Source: Lachnospiraceae bacterium
GTDB lineage: Bacteria > Bacillota > Clostridia > Lachnospirales > Lachnospiraceae
DNA length: 64,000 nucleotides
Assembly: GCA_025758065.1 (NCBI GenBank)
Contig: CP107199.1
Span: forward strand, 1-64,000
Direction of reading: 5' to 3'
Part shown: positions 1 through 9,639 of the stretch, in pieces
Position numbering within the stretch: the first letter of the stretch is position 1
How the letters are laid out: each line of letters begins with the position of its first letter
Program-made: the position numbers and the translations under genes
The notes under the pieces: generated by a model
Database searches by the model: none
What the model was told of the DNA's origin: nothing
Seen by the model: only the letters and a program-made list of their open reading frames with translations

Positions 1-2068
1 TTAGTATTCCGGTAAGCCTCTGATTGGAAAAAATATCATTTACATTTTCATTCAGTTCAAGAACATCCAGCAGGCTTTTTCCTTCTGCCGGTTTACCTGC
101 AAAAAGGTAATGATCCTCACATCCCTTTACCGGAACCAGCACCTGTTCTTTATACTGTTCCTCTACTACAATGGCATCCAGGATCCCCATTTTAAGAAGG
201 GCTTCTTCCAGATGATCACAGGTCTCATCATCCAGTCCTGCTCCAAATTCGATCACTTTATAAAATTCCTGATATGGTATTCCCGCTTTTTTCAGACGTT
301 CACGGTTCCTTACCACTGTATCCGGCCGTTCAGGCTGCGGCTCTTTCTGATTTTCCCATTCCGCAAGCTCTATTTTCACCCTGGAAAGTTCCTCTTTTTC
401 CAGATTCCATTCATGCTTTTTTGCACCGATATCTGTAACGATCCCAGCATTCTTTTCAGCCCATTTATCTCCCACTTTCTGGCGGACCGTCACAAAATCA
501 GAAGTTTTATCATAATGATCTGCAAATGTACTCAGTCTTCCTAAAAGATCCCGGTCAAGCTTCAGTTCCGTATTATCCTCATTCCATTTATAAAAAGCCT
601 CTTTCCATTCATTTTCTACCTGGATCAGAAGATCTTCCAGCTCCGCTATTTTTCTCTGCACCTGATCCAGTTCCCGTATCTGTTTTTCCCGCGCCTGGAG
701 CATTTCATCTTTCTGCTTTTCAAGGATCTTCAGTTCTTCCAATATTTGAAATCCACTTTGTATATTTTTACGTACACCATCAAATTGCTGCCTGTGAAGA
801 TCAAATTTGTAGGGTTCATCCAGCTTTTCACAAAGTTCATCCTTCATAAAAACAAACTCCTGAAAAGCCATCTGCTCAGCTTCATCCTGCATTTCCTCTA
901 ACAGCGCATCTATCTCTTTTTCTTTTTCGTATTTTCTGTCTTCCTCTTCTTTTACCTGCTTTTCCACATCGCGGTACTGTTCCTCTTTAGAAGCAAGAAA
1001 TTTATTTTTTTCTGCCAGGATCTTACTATGCTGAGCGATTTCCTCAACCAGCTGCACTTCTCTTGTTTTTAACGCTACTGCATCACTTTTACTTAAGGAT
1101 TCTTTTTCTTTTTCAAATGTCTCTCTTTTGCCATTCAGATCCTGGATCCGAAGCTCCAGCTGCCGGATTTTTTCTGTGCAGTCAGCATATTTATCCTGGT
1201 ATTCTTTTTGTTCTTTCAGCGCTTCCTGCAGCTTCTGCTGTGCCTGCATATAGCGGTCTGCTTTATCGTACAACAGGATTTTATTATACTTATTAAATAC
1301 CGTATATATCTTCTCCGCTGCCTGTTTCGCTTCCCTGCGTCCTTTCAGGTTCATATTCATGGTATCCATGTTTTCAATAGCTTCGGACATAGGACGCAGA
1401 TCTTCATCTGACAATGGCTGAAGAGAATCGCTTAATATATCATTGATCACAGATGGTTTAAAATCTTTTGACAATTTCGGTGTACGAAGCTGGATCAGAA
1501 GATCTACCATTTCCTTATATTCGTCCGCTGTTTCAAAACCAAATATCTGGCGGTTTACATATTCCATATATTCCACCTGCCGTTCAAACACACGGCCTCC
1601 GTCAGCAACCCTGTTTTCCAGCTCTTTCTTTGAAAGGGTTACTTTTTCACCTATATCTTTGTAAAGAAAAAAATCTTTGCCAATACGCCGCCCATCTGTC
1701 AGACTGAAATACCATTTATCCAAAGGTTTTCCACGTCTGGCCCTGATCCCCATACCGATAGTCAGGTATGTCTCACTGTCTTTTCGTTTAAATTCCAAAT
1801 AAAGATAGCCTGTTCTTTCCTCTCTGCCGTCATTTTCCTCCAGGAGATAACTGCTCATTTTACGGTCTCTTGAACCAAAGGGATCAAGTCTTTCAGGACT
1901 CATATTTCCATCCAGCAAAAGCGGTACTACGCTTTGCATAGTAACTGATTTTCCTGATCCATTAGATCCACGGAGTAATATACGTCCTTTTACAAAGGGA
2001 AATTCCTGTTCATCATAATACCAGAAATTAATCAGCCCTATTTTATTCGCCTGCCATCTGCTGTTCAT
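1..2068 (-). CDS. jetC: JetC-like SMC/SbcC ATPase of type II Wadjet (partial)
   Basis: This is the amino-terminal part (at least 689 residues) of an SMC-like ATPase whose end lies beyond the left edge. Residues 34-41 form a Walker A loop (GSNGSGKS), reached after the opening NKIGLINFWYYDEQEF typical of TIGR02680 proteins. A long charged, Glu/Lys-rich stretch from about residue 250 to 560 should form the coiled-coil arm. The start is ATG at 2068, with GGAGG 8 nt upstream and an overlap of 26 nt with jetB. In characterised Wadjet systems this subunit is the SMC motor that extrudes and helps cleave closed circular plasmids. The family call comes from the TIGR02680-like start and the adjacent DUF2397 and DUF2398 genes. 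The nuclease gene jetD is not visible in the window. Confidence 0.85.
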   Translation of the reverse strand, partial: MNSRWQANKIGLINFWYYDEQEFPFVKGRILLRGSNGSGKSVTMQSVVPLLLDGNMSPERLDPFGSRDRKMSSYLLEENDGREERTGYLYLEFKRKDSETYLTIGMGIRARRGKPLDKWYFSLTDGRRIGKDFFLYKDIGEKVTLSKKELENRVADGGRVFERQVEYMEYVNRQIFGFETADEYKEMVDLLIQLRTPKLSKDFKPSVINDILSDSLQPLSDEDLRPMSEAIENMDTMNMNLKGRREAKQAAEKIYTVFNKYNKILLYDKADRYMQAQQKLQEALKEQKEYQDKYADCTEKIRQLELRIQDLNGKRETFEKEKESLSKSDAVALKTREVQLVEEIAQHSKILAEKNKFLASKEEQYRDVEKQVKEEEDRKYEKEKEIDALLEEMQDEAEQMAFQEFVFMKDELCEKLDEPYKFDLHRQQFDGVRKNIQSGFQILEELKILEKQKDEMLQAREKQIRELDQVQRKIAELEDLLIQVENEWKEAFYKWNEDNTELKLDRDLLGRLSTFADHYDKTSDFVTVRQKVGDKWAEKNAGIVTDIGAKKHEWNLEKEELSRVKIELAEWENQKEPQPERPDTVVRNRERLKKAGIPYQEFYKVIEFGAGLDDETCDHLEEALLKMGILDAIVVEEQYKEQVLVPVKGCEDHYLFAGKPAEGKSLLDVLELNENVNDIFSNQRLTGIL

Positions 2069-3203
2069 CTTCTGTTCCTCCCATGTAATCCTGTGGATAA
2101 CTGCCCTGTATTTTTCCTGTAAGCGGACATATTTTTATCTGATGCATATCATCTTCCTTCTTCAGGAACATCCAGCGTTCCATTTCTTCTGTTACGTTTT
2201 CTACAAACTCTCCCTCGGGCATATCCCGGTACATCTTGGCAAACCCGGATCCGTATGTATGCTTTACTTCTTTTATCAGTGTTTCAAATGTGATCTTATC
2301 TACAATGCACATTTCTTCCGGTGTAGTCTTCCATTCTCCACTTTCTATTTTTCTGCGGATCTCCCCAAAACATAATAACAAAATGTCTGCCAGTGAATTA
2401 TTTCCAGGAAATACCGTACCTATTTTACACTCATCACCTGCCAGAAAATAGGCACTTCCTCTATGGATATGTACATGACAGTCAAATAACTGTTCTAATT
2501 CATCGATCAGTCTGCCTCTGTAATTTTTCAGATATTCAAAGTCCTCACCAGACCCGTCTTCTCTGTACATTGCAGGTGCAAACAGCAGTCTCTTATACAC
2601 TCTGTGGCGTCTGGCAAATCCACGGTCTTCATCTACTTCAAACCATTCGCTTTCCCTGAAATCTTCCGGACTGGCATAGCTTATGATATCTTTGGGGAAA
2701 TTTCTTACAAACCATTTGGAAGCTCCTGTATTTTCATATAATACTTCCCCCCGGACATCATCCATAAAGCTGTCATCTGCACCATCTGTCACTTTTATGA
2801 TCCCCTGTTCCACAGCATACCGCAGCACTCGGATCATCCTTCGTCTGTTTGTATATAGAGTCCAGTCTGTAATGCTTCCCGGCAGCACGGTGGTCATATA
2901 CTCAGTTAGCTGTGAAAGGATAAACTGTTCCCCTGCATCCTTATCTTCCAGAAACATTAACAGCACACATAAATATGCATATTCTTCCTTTGAGTCGAAT
3001 ACAGCAATTCCCATAAATTTTTCCGGAACAACCGGTATTTTTTCCATTTTTACAAGCAGGGAATTATCTATAATCTGGCATCCCAGTTTATCTGTAGAAT
3101 ATTTTCTGATCTCACCTACCGCATCCCTGATTTTATAATATAATTCTTTATCCTCTGATTTTAGGATCCAGCGTCTGTTTAATAAGGTTTCCAGTTCTTT
3201 CAT
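2043..3203 (-). CDS. jetB: JetB-like (DUF2398/TIGR02678) Wadjet subunit
   Basis: A 386-residue protein resembling the DUF2398/TIGR02678 family: it opens with a leucine-rich MKELETLLNRRWILKSEDKE segment and contains an RRRMIRVLRYAVEQGII helix typical of winged-helix kleisin partners. In Wadjet, JetA and JetB form the kleisin/kite part of the SMC complex. The start overlaps the stop of jetA by 4 nt (ATGA) and its end overlaps jetC, so the three genes are translationally coupled. No frameshift is seen here. The family assignment rests on gene order and recognisable motifs rather than on a search. Confidence 0.82.
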   Translation of the reverse strand: MKELETLLNRRWILKSEDKELYYKIRDAVGEIRKYSTDKLGCQIIDNSLLVKMEKIPVVPEKFMGIAVFDSKEEYAYLCVLLMFLEDKDAGEQFILSQLTEYMTTVLPGSITDWTLYTNRRRMIRVLRYAVEQGIIKVTDGADDSFMDDVRGEVLYENTGASKWFVRNFPKDIISYASPEDFRESEWFEVDEDRGFARRHRVYKRLLFAPAMYREDGSGEDFEYLKNYRGRLIDELEQLFDCHVHIHRGSAYFLAGDECKIGTVFPGNNSLADILLLCFGEIRRKIESGEWKTTPEEMCIVDKITFETLIKEVKHTYGSGFAKMYRDMPEGEFVENVTEEMERWMFLKKEDDMHQIKICPLTGKIQGSYPQDYMGGTEDEQQMAGE

Positions 3204-4686
3204 GCCTCTGCCTCCTGAAATACCAGTCTCATTTTAGGCATCGTAAAATTTCCATCTTCGCAATGAATCACACATTTCTCATCAGCTCTGCCTCTATCCA
3301 GCCTGTAACCTCTTCCATCATCTGTCCTTGCAGAAAAATCAGCTGATTCCATTGCATCTGATATCCATTTCAGTAATATCTCCCTCAGCCTCGGCGTTAA
3401 AACAGGCAGATCTGAAAAGTCAATTACCCCATTTTTTTCAAGCTGGCGTATTTTCTGCATTTCTTCTTTTTGCTGTTCCAGCAGCTGCCTGCGTATTTCC
3501 ATTTTTTTCTCTTTTGCTTCTATGATCGAGCTTCTTCTTGTTTTTTCACGGTAAGTACGTACTCTCGGCTTTAACTCCACCAAAAATGGATTTTCTTCAT
3601 ATACACCTTTATTAATGCTGTCTGTTTCCCGGATGCTGTCTGCTGCTATGTGAAATGGTTTCTCTAATCCAAATACCATGGCTGCCATCTTGTGAGCATC
3701 TGCAAGATCTTCACATTTCATAAAAATTTCCGCGATTTTTTTATACTCTTCCTTCCTGTTCGCTCCCAGAGTGTTTTTTTCACTAAGCTGGGTTGCATAT
3801 CTGGTAATACGACGTATTATCTCATTGGTTGCATCAAATAATTTTGCCGCTTCATTTTCCTGCTCTTCATTTCCGGCAAACCAGTTATAAATACTCTGAT
3901 ATCTGCCCCGGATCTTTTTCTGTATCATATCTTCAGATATTTCAACATCCATGCGTGGGATCAGCAGCTCATATTCAACAATCTTGTGAAAGATCTGGTC
4001 CTGCATTTCCTTGTCCTGCATTCTTAAACATTCTTCTATTACCCCCACATTGCGCTGCAGCCCTTTAATAAAACTGCGTAAATATTCGATCAGACGGTCC
4101 TTAAAAACAAGAAATTGTTTTGTATGCATCATTTCTTCCGCTTTTACACTATTCAGATCACGGATATAATCCTGATAATTCTGATTTAATCTTATAAAAT
4201 CATTATTTAGATCCGTCCACCAGGTATATACTGTATTGGTATCCTTATCAAGCATATCTGGAAATTTTTCTATATTCCGCCTTATGCGCTCCAACAAAGT
4301 AGGTTCAAGAGATGCACCTTCAATAAACAGATTCTCCAGCCGTATTACCAGACGTTCTATCTCAACACTATATTCTGACATCTGGTATCTGTATTTTTTA
4401 TGCTTAAACTCTTCTATTGAGGAAACTTTTCTGGTGTCCTGTATTGTATTCAGATTCTTCCATTCTGTCAGCATGGCAAGATCCTGCTGACACTGTTCCT
4501 GCTTATAATCTGCCCATAATGGATCTGCTGACATCTGCTCATAGACCTCTTCCTGATACAGCCAGTATTTCAATTTCTCATAATTTTCAAAAAAATACGC
4601 ATAATACAGCGATATCTGCTGACATTATCCGCATTTAAATATTTAGCTTCTGTTAATGGCTTTATTAATTTATCTGTGGCCTGCAC
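3200..4686 (-). pseudogene. jetA: JetA-like (DUF2397/TIGR02677) Wadjet subunit, frameshifted near the N-terminus
   Basis: The long frame (4573 down to 3200, 457 residues) encodes a DUF2397-like protein: KYWLYQEEVYEQM, then a KKYRYQMSEYSVEIERLV region, and a basic coiled-coil near residues 345-380. It lacks the usual N-terminus. That N-terminus (VQATDKLIKPLTEAKYLNAD...RYRCIMR) is present in the neighbouring frame, starting from GTG at 4686 behind an AGGGAG ribosome binding site. The two frames join at a run of seven T on the coding strand (A at 4589-4595). One extra base, or a -1 slip on this run, restores RCIMR-(I/Y)FFENYEKLKYW. It may be a true mutation, an assembly error or productive slippage. 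It is the first gene of the operon, so it decides whether the system works. Confidence 0.78.
4589..4595 (-). other. T7 homopolymer at the jetA frameshift
   Basis: On the coding strand the sequence reads CGT ATT TTT TTG in the upstream frame. The downstream frame needs TTT GAA, which a -1 slip or one added T provides. The junction lies within the conserved N-terminal part of the family, so both halves belong to one ancestral gene. Confidence 0.7.
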
Positions 4687-4726
4687 CTGTTTTCTCCCTT
4701 GCGTTTATATTTGTCCGCACAATTTT

Positions 4727-4875
4727 AGCTCGTTTTTTAAAATCTGATCCCAATCCCGGAAACATTTGAAGGCTTTCAAATTTACCGTCTTTCCCCTCTC
4801 CTTCAGCTGCTTCCTTGGATTTCACATTGTTTCAGCTGCTTTTATTATACATGAAAAGCTATAATATTCAATGTG
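4727..4875 (-). pseudogene. Relic of a RelBE-type toxin-antitoxin locus
   Basis: The stretch 4727-4785 matches the middle of the RelE-like toxin gene at about 20027-20090 (on the coding strand it encodes a KFESLQMFPGLG-like motif). The stretch 4805-4875 matches the region just upstream of the antitoxin gene at about 20450-20545, including the ttattatacannaaaagct block. The antitoxin and the rest of the toxin are missing between them. This is therefore an internal-deletion remnant of a locus related to the intact one at 19.9-20.4 kb. It has no coding capacity. Its position upstream of jetA may mean that the old antitoxin promoter now faces the Wadjet operon. Confidence 0.7.
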
Positions 4876-5031
4876 GATTTTTACATACAACTTTATTCCG
4901 CCACAGTACAGCCATGTGCTGATTTAAATGAGAAAGTGTGTTGCAAACTTGCTTGCATAAGCACGTTTGCATCCAGATCAGCATATGGTGGACGCCATGC
5001 TTCTTGTTTTCACGGATCACACCACATACTA

Positions 5032-5070
5032 AGAGCCAAGATCCCACTATCCAAGCAGTTTCCCGGCTCT
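5032..5070. terminator. Hairpin next to att-like core (element right end)
   Basis: AGAGCC and GGCTCT arms enclose about 27 nt. The structure ends 6 nt before the core actattcaaat. Three other copies of the core (19224, 37586, 61611) have a hairpin in the same place, suggesting a shared element-end architecture. Confidence 0.5.
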
Positions 5071-5076
5071 TAGTTT

Positions 5077-5087
5077 ACTATTCAAAT
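5077..5087. other. att-like core, copy 1
   Basis: The sequence actattcaaat matches the core found at 19224, 37586 and 61611. The following bases (tttgcggac.gcgtttca) match those after the copy at 61611, so this is probably the outer flank of an integration site. By this reading the Wadjet segment to the left belongs to an integrated element. Confidence 0.5.
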
Positions 5088-5164
5088 TTCTTTGCGGACT
5101 GCGTTTCACAACACCCCAAGACTATGATCCGTGGTTTTGTGCCGCATACATGTTCTGTTTCCAT
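5078..5164 (-). CDS. Small Cys-containing ORF, probably cut off by element insertion
   Basis: A 28-residue frame directly downstream of the DUF134-NifX gene, encoding METEHVCGTK, then PRIIVLGCCETQSAKKFE and stop. Its last codons and stop lie in the att-like core, so the real gene was probably longer and was interrupted there. The IIVLGCC segment recalls the start of small thioredoxin-like redox proteins (beta strand followed by cysteines), but too little remains to assign a function. A similar tail (ACHEMLSAKEFE) precedes the core near 61625. The ribosome binding site is weak. Confidence 0.35.
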   Translation of the reverse strand: METEHVCGTKPRIIVLGCCETQSAKKFE

Positions 5165-5191
5165 TCTTTCCGTATCATTTTGCTGTCCTTT

Positions 5192-5965
5192 CTAATGGCA
5201 GCTGTGACTTCCGCATCCATGCTCTCCACATGTATGTCCTTCCCCATGGCTGTGCTCATGATGAGAGCACTTTACATCTGGATCATAATCAAGTGTTTCA
5301 TTAATAAATGCTTCTACTGCCTTATCCGCATCCCCGGAAACTCCTCCGAAAAGCTTAATGCCTGCTGCCGCTAACGCTGCCTGTGCACCGCCTCCGATCC
5401 CGCCACAGATCAACACATCTGCATTTAATGCATTAAGAACTCCTGCTAATGCGCCATGTCCGTTTCCATTCGTATCTACTACTTCTGAATGTACTATTTT
5501 TCCTTCCTCTACATCATAAATCTTAAATGACTCTGTGTGTCCAAAATGCTGGAAAATCTGTCCATTCTCATATGTTACTGCTATTCTCATGATACCTTCT
5601 CCTTTTTCTACTGCATATTTTTGATAAAACTCCTGCTTGTAACATCCTCCAAGGCTGCAGTTACTGCTCTGACCATTACAGATCCTAAAATCCCCGCCTT
5701 CAATTTTGAGCGGATGCCCATCAATAAGTGCATCTGCTATTTTCTTCCTGGCAATCTCGTAGATCCGTTGAACTGTTGTTCTTGCGATCTGCATAGATAC
5801 TGCACACTGCTCCTGGCTATAACCATTCTTGTCCAAAAGACGGATCGTCTCATACTCATCCACGGTCAGGATAATAGGTGTGTGTTTCTCAGCATCATCT
5901 GCCGGAAGGAACTCTAAAACATTAGGGAAATGACAGACTTTTCTGCATTTTACTGGTCTCGGCAT
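5192..5965 (-). CDS. DUF134 DNA-binding domain fused to NifX/NifB-like cofactor-binding domain
   Basis: A 257-residue protein. Residues 1-100 match DUF134: MPRPVKCRKVCHFP start, LTVDEYETIRLLD, then an HTH (YSQEQCAVSMQIARTTVQRI). Residues 125-230 form a dinitrogenase iron-molybdenum-cofactor domain (MRIAVTYENGQIFQHFGHTESF; GGIGGGAQAALAAAGIKLFGG). The tail is rich in His and Cys (SHHEHSHGEGHTCGEHGCGSHSCH-like, read in two parts) and could bind metal. Such fusions occur widely in anaerobic Firmicutes, where they are thought to be metal- or Fe-S-related regulators; no nif genes are present here. The start has a good GGAAGGAG site. Confidence 0.85.
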   Translation of the reverse strand: MPRPVKCRKVCHFPNVLEFLPADDAEKHTPIILTVDEYETIRLLDKNGYSQEQCAVSMQIARTTVQRIYEIARKKIADALIDGHPLKIEGGDFRICNGQSSNCSLGGCYKQEFYQKYAVEKGEGIMRIAVTYENGQIFQHFGHTESFKIYDVEEGKIVHSEVVDTNGNGHGALAGVLNALNADVLICGGIGGGAQAALAAAGIKLFGGVSGDADKAVEAFINETLDYDPDVKCSHHEHSHGEGHTCGEHGCGSHSCH

Positions 5966-5994
5966 ATACTGCTCCTTCCTTTCTTGCTTTTCTT

Positions 5995-6220
5995 ATATAA
6001 TGATGTGAGTGTCAAAAGTAAATTTTGCCACTCACTGATGTAACCGGATTGCTCCATTGCTATGCAATTCCCGCAATCCTCGAACACCGAAAACGAAATA
6101 AAATGGCGTGTTCACACCATTTTATTTCGTTTTCGGTGTTCGGCGTGTCAATAAGTATAAATTGCTTATTTGTGCGAGCACAAACGCAATTTATACTTTT
6201 GACACTTATATCATATAATA
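5995..6220. mobile_element. MITE-like element with nested long inverted repeats
   Basis: The ends carry inverted copies of agtgtcaaaagta (6008-6020 and 6194-6206), with similarity continuing outward for about 10 bp. Inside lie two large hairpins. The first is a perfect 26 bp inverted repeat (6081-6106 with 6117-6142, 10 nt loop). The second pairs gtgtcaataagtataaattgc (6144-6164) with the right terminal repeat and has an inner tttgtgc/gcacaaa stem. There is no ORF. This architecture fits a non-autonomous transposable element able to fold into strong RNA structures. Confidence 0.65.
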
Positions 6221-6227
6221 GCTCTAT

Positions 6228-6267
6228 AAAAGGCATATGTCAATAATATTTTTGACATATGCCTTTT
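6228..6267. terminator. Perfect 16 bp stem, bidirectional terminator
   Basis: The arms 6228-6243 and 6252-6267 are exact inverted repeats with an 8 nt loop. They are flanked by A and T runs, so termination can work in both directions. It lies 30 nt beyond the end of the decayed gene at 6298-7514. Confidence 0.75.
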
Positions 6268-6297
6268 TAATCTACGGCAGTGTTACCTGATATACAG

Positions 6298-7514
6298 TTA
6301 TTTTTCTTTCATTAAAAGACCAACCCTACTCTCAAACATAAGCCCTCCAATCTTGTTATGGTGTTTAGACTCCGTTGAGTAAAACATTGTTTCCAGCAAA
6401 GTTTCAAGATTTTCCCACCGGAACAGCCTTGTATGACAGCAATCATTTCGTTTGTTTTTGCAGTCATACAGCTTTGACCTGAAATCATCCCACTACTGCT
6501 TATCATACCTTGCATAACCGATCTGATTCATGATCGAACCAAGTTCCGTTTTCTTTTTCTGTATAAAGGTTAGATACCATCCTAATGTAAATACTTCCGT
6601 GTTTGCATCTTTTAAATGAAGAATTTTTTTATCCTGCACAGCTGTCGCTGGAAGCCCTGGCATTCGATACTCCGGGAAATGATATTTTAATGCATCAACA
6701 AAACATTCCTGCATTTGCACTTCAATTGCTTTGCAAAATAATATACCGCAGCAAGATGCATCAATTTCTGCATTTGCCTGTTTGTATGCATTTTCTAAAA
6801 GAAGATATAATTTCATACCCCAAATAAGATTTGATCTTATCTCTGCGCTGAATTTTTTAACATCTTCCATACTATCAAACCCAAATCTGCTTAACTCCTG
6901 TGAAGTCAATTCTCTGCTCATGATATTCGCTTTACTGAGTTCATTTATTACTTCATCCGTTGATGGAATAAACTCTTCATCGCCCTCATTTTCTCCTTGT
7001 ACATAAGAGACCGGGAAGGTACTCCCTGTTGGAATTTCTGAGCATAATTTTCTTAATTTTTCCTTATCCGACTCAGCTTTGAATATTCAGAAACAGATAG
7101 TTTTTCACTGGCATTTGTAATTCCATTTGACATTTTTTTCATTGCCCATGCCAATGGCGAAATTGATAACGAATTTGGAATATAGTTCCCATCTTTTGAA
7201 AACTTTAATTCTGCAAGTGCTATCTCATCATTATTTTCATCTGGGCTTTGACCGTTCCATTCAACATTCTGTGCAATTTTCCGAATGCAGACTTCCTTTC
7301 TCATGCACCCAACAAAAACATTAAAGTCACTCCATGCTGTAAGCTTCATTGCCTCTAAATCAGCTTTTGTCAATGTTTGAAGATTATCCCCGGCCTTAAA
7401 CCGGACAAAATTCTCTACTACTTTTTTCGGGTGCTTGATCAGTCCCTCCTTCAGTTCTTTTTTATATTTAAATACTTTGTTTTCAATTTCTTTACACGGG
7501 TAGTTCATTTTCAT
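6298..7514 (-). pseudogene. Hypothetical protein gene broken by a frameshift and a nonsense codon
   Basis: Three pieces form one gene. The first is 7514-7053 (MKMNYPCKEIENKVFKYKKE...). A change of frame near 7060-7085 joins it to a piece continuing as FKAESDKEKLRKLCSEIPTG and on through MSRELTSQELSRF to YARYDKQ at 6493. An in-frame TAG there is followed by a plausible C-terminus (WDDFRSKLYDCKNKRNDCC..., ending VGLLMKEK at 6298). The intact product would be about 400 residues. The family was not recognised and no catalytic motif was found. The terminator at 6228-6267 fits this gene's 3' end. Two independent lesions argue for real decay rather than sequencing error. Confidence 0.65.
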
Positions 7515-7560
7515 TGTGGAAAGTGACGAAAATCATTTTTCTTTTTCATCAAAACTATTT

Positions 7561-7597
7561 TAGCCGGAAGAAATTCTGCGGATATCGCTTCCGGCTA
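7561..7597. repeat. 10 bp inverted repeat hairpin
   Basis: tagccggaag (7561-7570) and cttccggcta (7588-7597) are perfect inverted repeats with a 17 nt loop. It lies between the decayed gene and the IS66 genes. It may be a terminator or part of the IS66 end; the exact IS66 left end was not resolved. Confidence 0.5.
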
Positions 7598-7795
7598 CAT
7601 GTTTTATTGCTTAAGTTATCAACAGTATCTATAAATTCTCTTTTGAGGCGTGTTGAATTCATCGATTTTTGTGGATGGTTTCTCCACGCCAGCTTCTTAT
7701 CTGACCATTTTTTTAGAGTTATTCACATGAAAAAATGACGAATGATCATCTCCTGCAAATTCGCATAAATTCAGATCTTCTGCTATAATCATTCC

Positions 7796-9639
7796 ATGAA
7801 AAGAGGGATGAGCATGAATGACATGTCTGTAAAAATCGAGCAGTTACTGAAACTTCAAAAGGGTGTCTGCGAACAGTACGAAAAAGAAAATAAAGAACTT
7901 TTAAAAACAATTAAAGCCCAGGAAGAACAGATCCGTCTTCTGAAACAGTTGATTGAAAACCAGGATAAAATCATTAAAGCATTGGAGCAATCATAATGGG
8001 AAAGCCGTTTGAATATATTGGAGCGTTGCAGTGTGAAAACCGAATATTGAGAAAAAAAGTAGCCGATCATGAGTCAGGAGAACGATTCCAACAGATTCAA
8101 ATGGAACATCAAAAAGTACTTGATGAGTACCGCCGACAGATAAAACGTCTGAAACAAACGATTGAAAATCTTCGCAAAGATGTAAGAAAAGCCTGGAAAT
8201 GGTGCGAAGAGGCATATGAAGATGCACTTAAGGAACTGAATGCACAGATGAAAGATCTGGAGCATGCATTAAAAACGGCTAAAAGAATGCGCTTTGCCGC
8301 AGAACAACGCCGTGATCAGGCATTGTCTGAGGTCGCTGGACTGCGCCGTGAAAACAGTGAGCTAAAGGATCAGCTGGAAAAAACAGAGGGACAGAATAAG
8401 AAACTTCTGGCACAGTTGAACCGTGATTATGAAAATTCCTCCATTCCGTCATCACAATCAAGAAACCGTCGAAAAATATCCAACAATCGTGAACGCACTG
8501 GAAGAAAACCCGGAGCGCAGCCAGGGCACGCCCATCATGGAAGGAAAAAGCAGGAAGCAACTCAGACTGTACATCTGCCTGCGCCCAAAATTGTGGCAGA
8601 GGATCCGGATTTCAAAAAAACAAAGAAGATCATAACCAAACAGCTTGTTTCCATTGAAATGATTCTTCATGTAACGGAATATCAGGCAGATGTATATCGT
8701 AACTCCAAGACGGGAGAAAAAGTCCATGCAGCTTTTCCCGCAGGAGTGGTTGATGATGTGAACTATGATGGCAGCATCAAGTCACTTTTATTTCTGTTAA
8801 ATACAGACTGTGCAGTTTCCATTGATAAAAGCCAGCGCTTTCTCTCTGATTTGACAGGTGGAAAGCTGAAAATTTCCAGAGGAATGATCAATAAACTCTG
8901 CCGTGAGTTTTCTTCCAAAACAGAAACAGAACGGAAAAAAATCTTTGCAGACCTGCTGTCCTGCCCGGTTCTGCATACAGACTGTACAAATGCCCGCGTA
9001 AACGGAGAAAGCGCCTATGTATTTGTCTGCGCATCTTCAGATGAGGAAAAGGTACTTTACTTTGCCCGTGAGAAAAAGGGGCATGAAGGCGTAAAGGGAA
9101 CTGTAACAGAAGATTTCCGGGGGATTCTGGTACACGATCATGAAATTACTTTTTACCGTTATGGAAGCGCTCATCAGGAATGCCTTGCGCATGTAGAACG
9201 GTATCTGAAAGACAGCATGGAAAATGAGTCATCCCTTACCTGGAACCGGCGAATGAGAGAACTGCTCCAACGAATGATACATTACCGGAAAGAACATACC
9301 GGTGAAGCATCGTTAGACGCTCAAACAGTAGCTGGCTTTGAGACAGAGTATCAGGAAATCCTGGACAAAGCCAAAGAAGAATACAAACGTAATGAGCCAA
9401 GCCCGTATTACCGCGAAGGCTACAACTTATATCGCCGGATGCAGGAATATAAAACAGAGCATCTTCTTTTCCTGCATGACATGAGGGTGCCAACCACAAA
9501 CAATACCGCAGAACGCTGTTTGAGAGATTATAAACGAAAACAGACTTTTGCAATGACATTTCGAAGCCTTGAAAGTATCGAAGAATTATGTCATAGCAAG
9601 GGTGTGCTGCTTGAAGTACGAAAAAACAACCCCAACATT
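7796..9639 (+). mobile_element. IS66-family element, truncated on the right
   Basis: It contains the small ORF and tnpC. Its right end is replaced by the IS256 terminus at 9640. The left boundary is not resolved and may lie up to about 230 bp further left. Confidence 0.7.
7814..7996 (+). CDS. IS66-associated small coiled-coil ORF
   Basis: About 60 residues, almost all predicted helix and coiled coil (VKIEQLLKLQKGVCEQYEKE, then heptads to IIKALEQS). It sits immediately before the IS66 transposase and overlaps it by one base. Small ORFs of this sort commonly precede tnpC in single-transposase IS66 elements of Firmicutes. AGAGGG 7 nt upstream favours ATG at 7814; ATG at 7796 is also in frame. 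Confidence 0.55.
   Translation: MNDMSVKIEQLLKLQKGVCEQYEKENKELLKTIKAQEEQIRLLKQLIENQDKIIKALEQS

Noticed and set aside
5192..5965. Nitrogen-fixation cluster
   Set aside because: The NifX-like domain is fused to DUF134 and no other nif genes are present; this fusion is common in non-fixing anaerobes.
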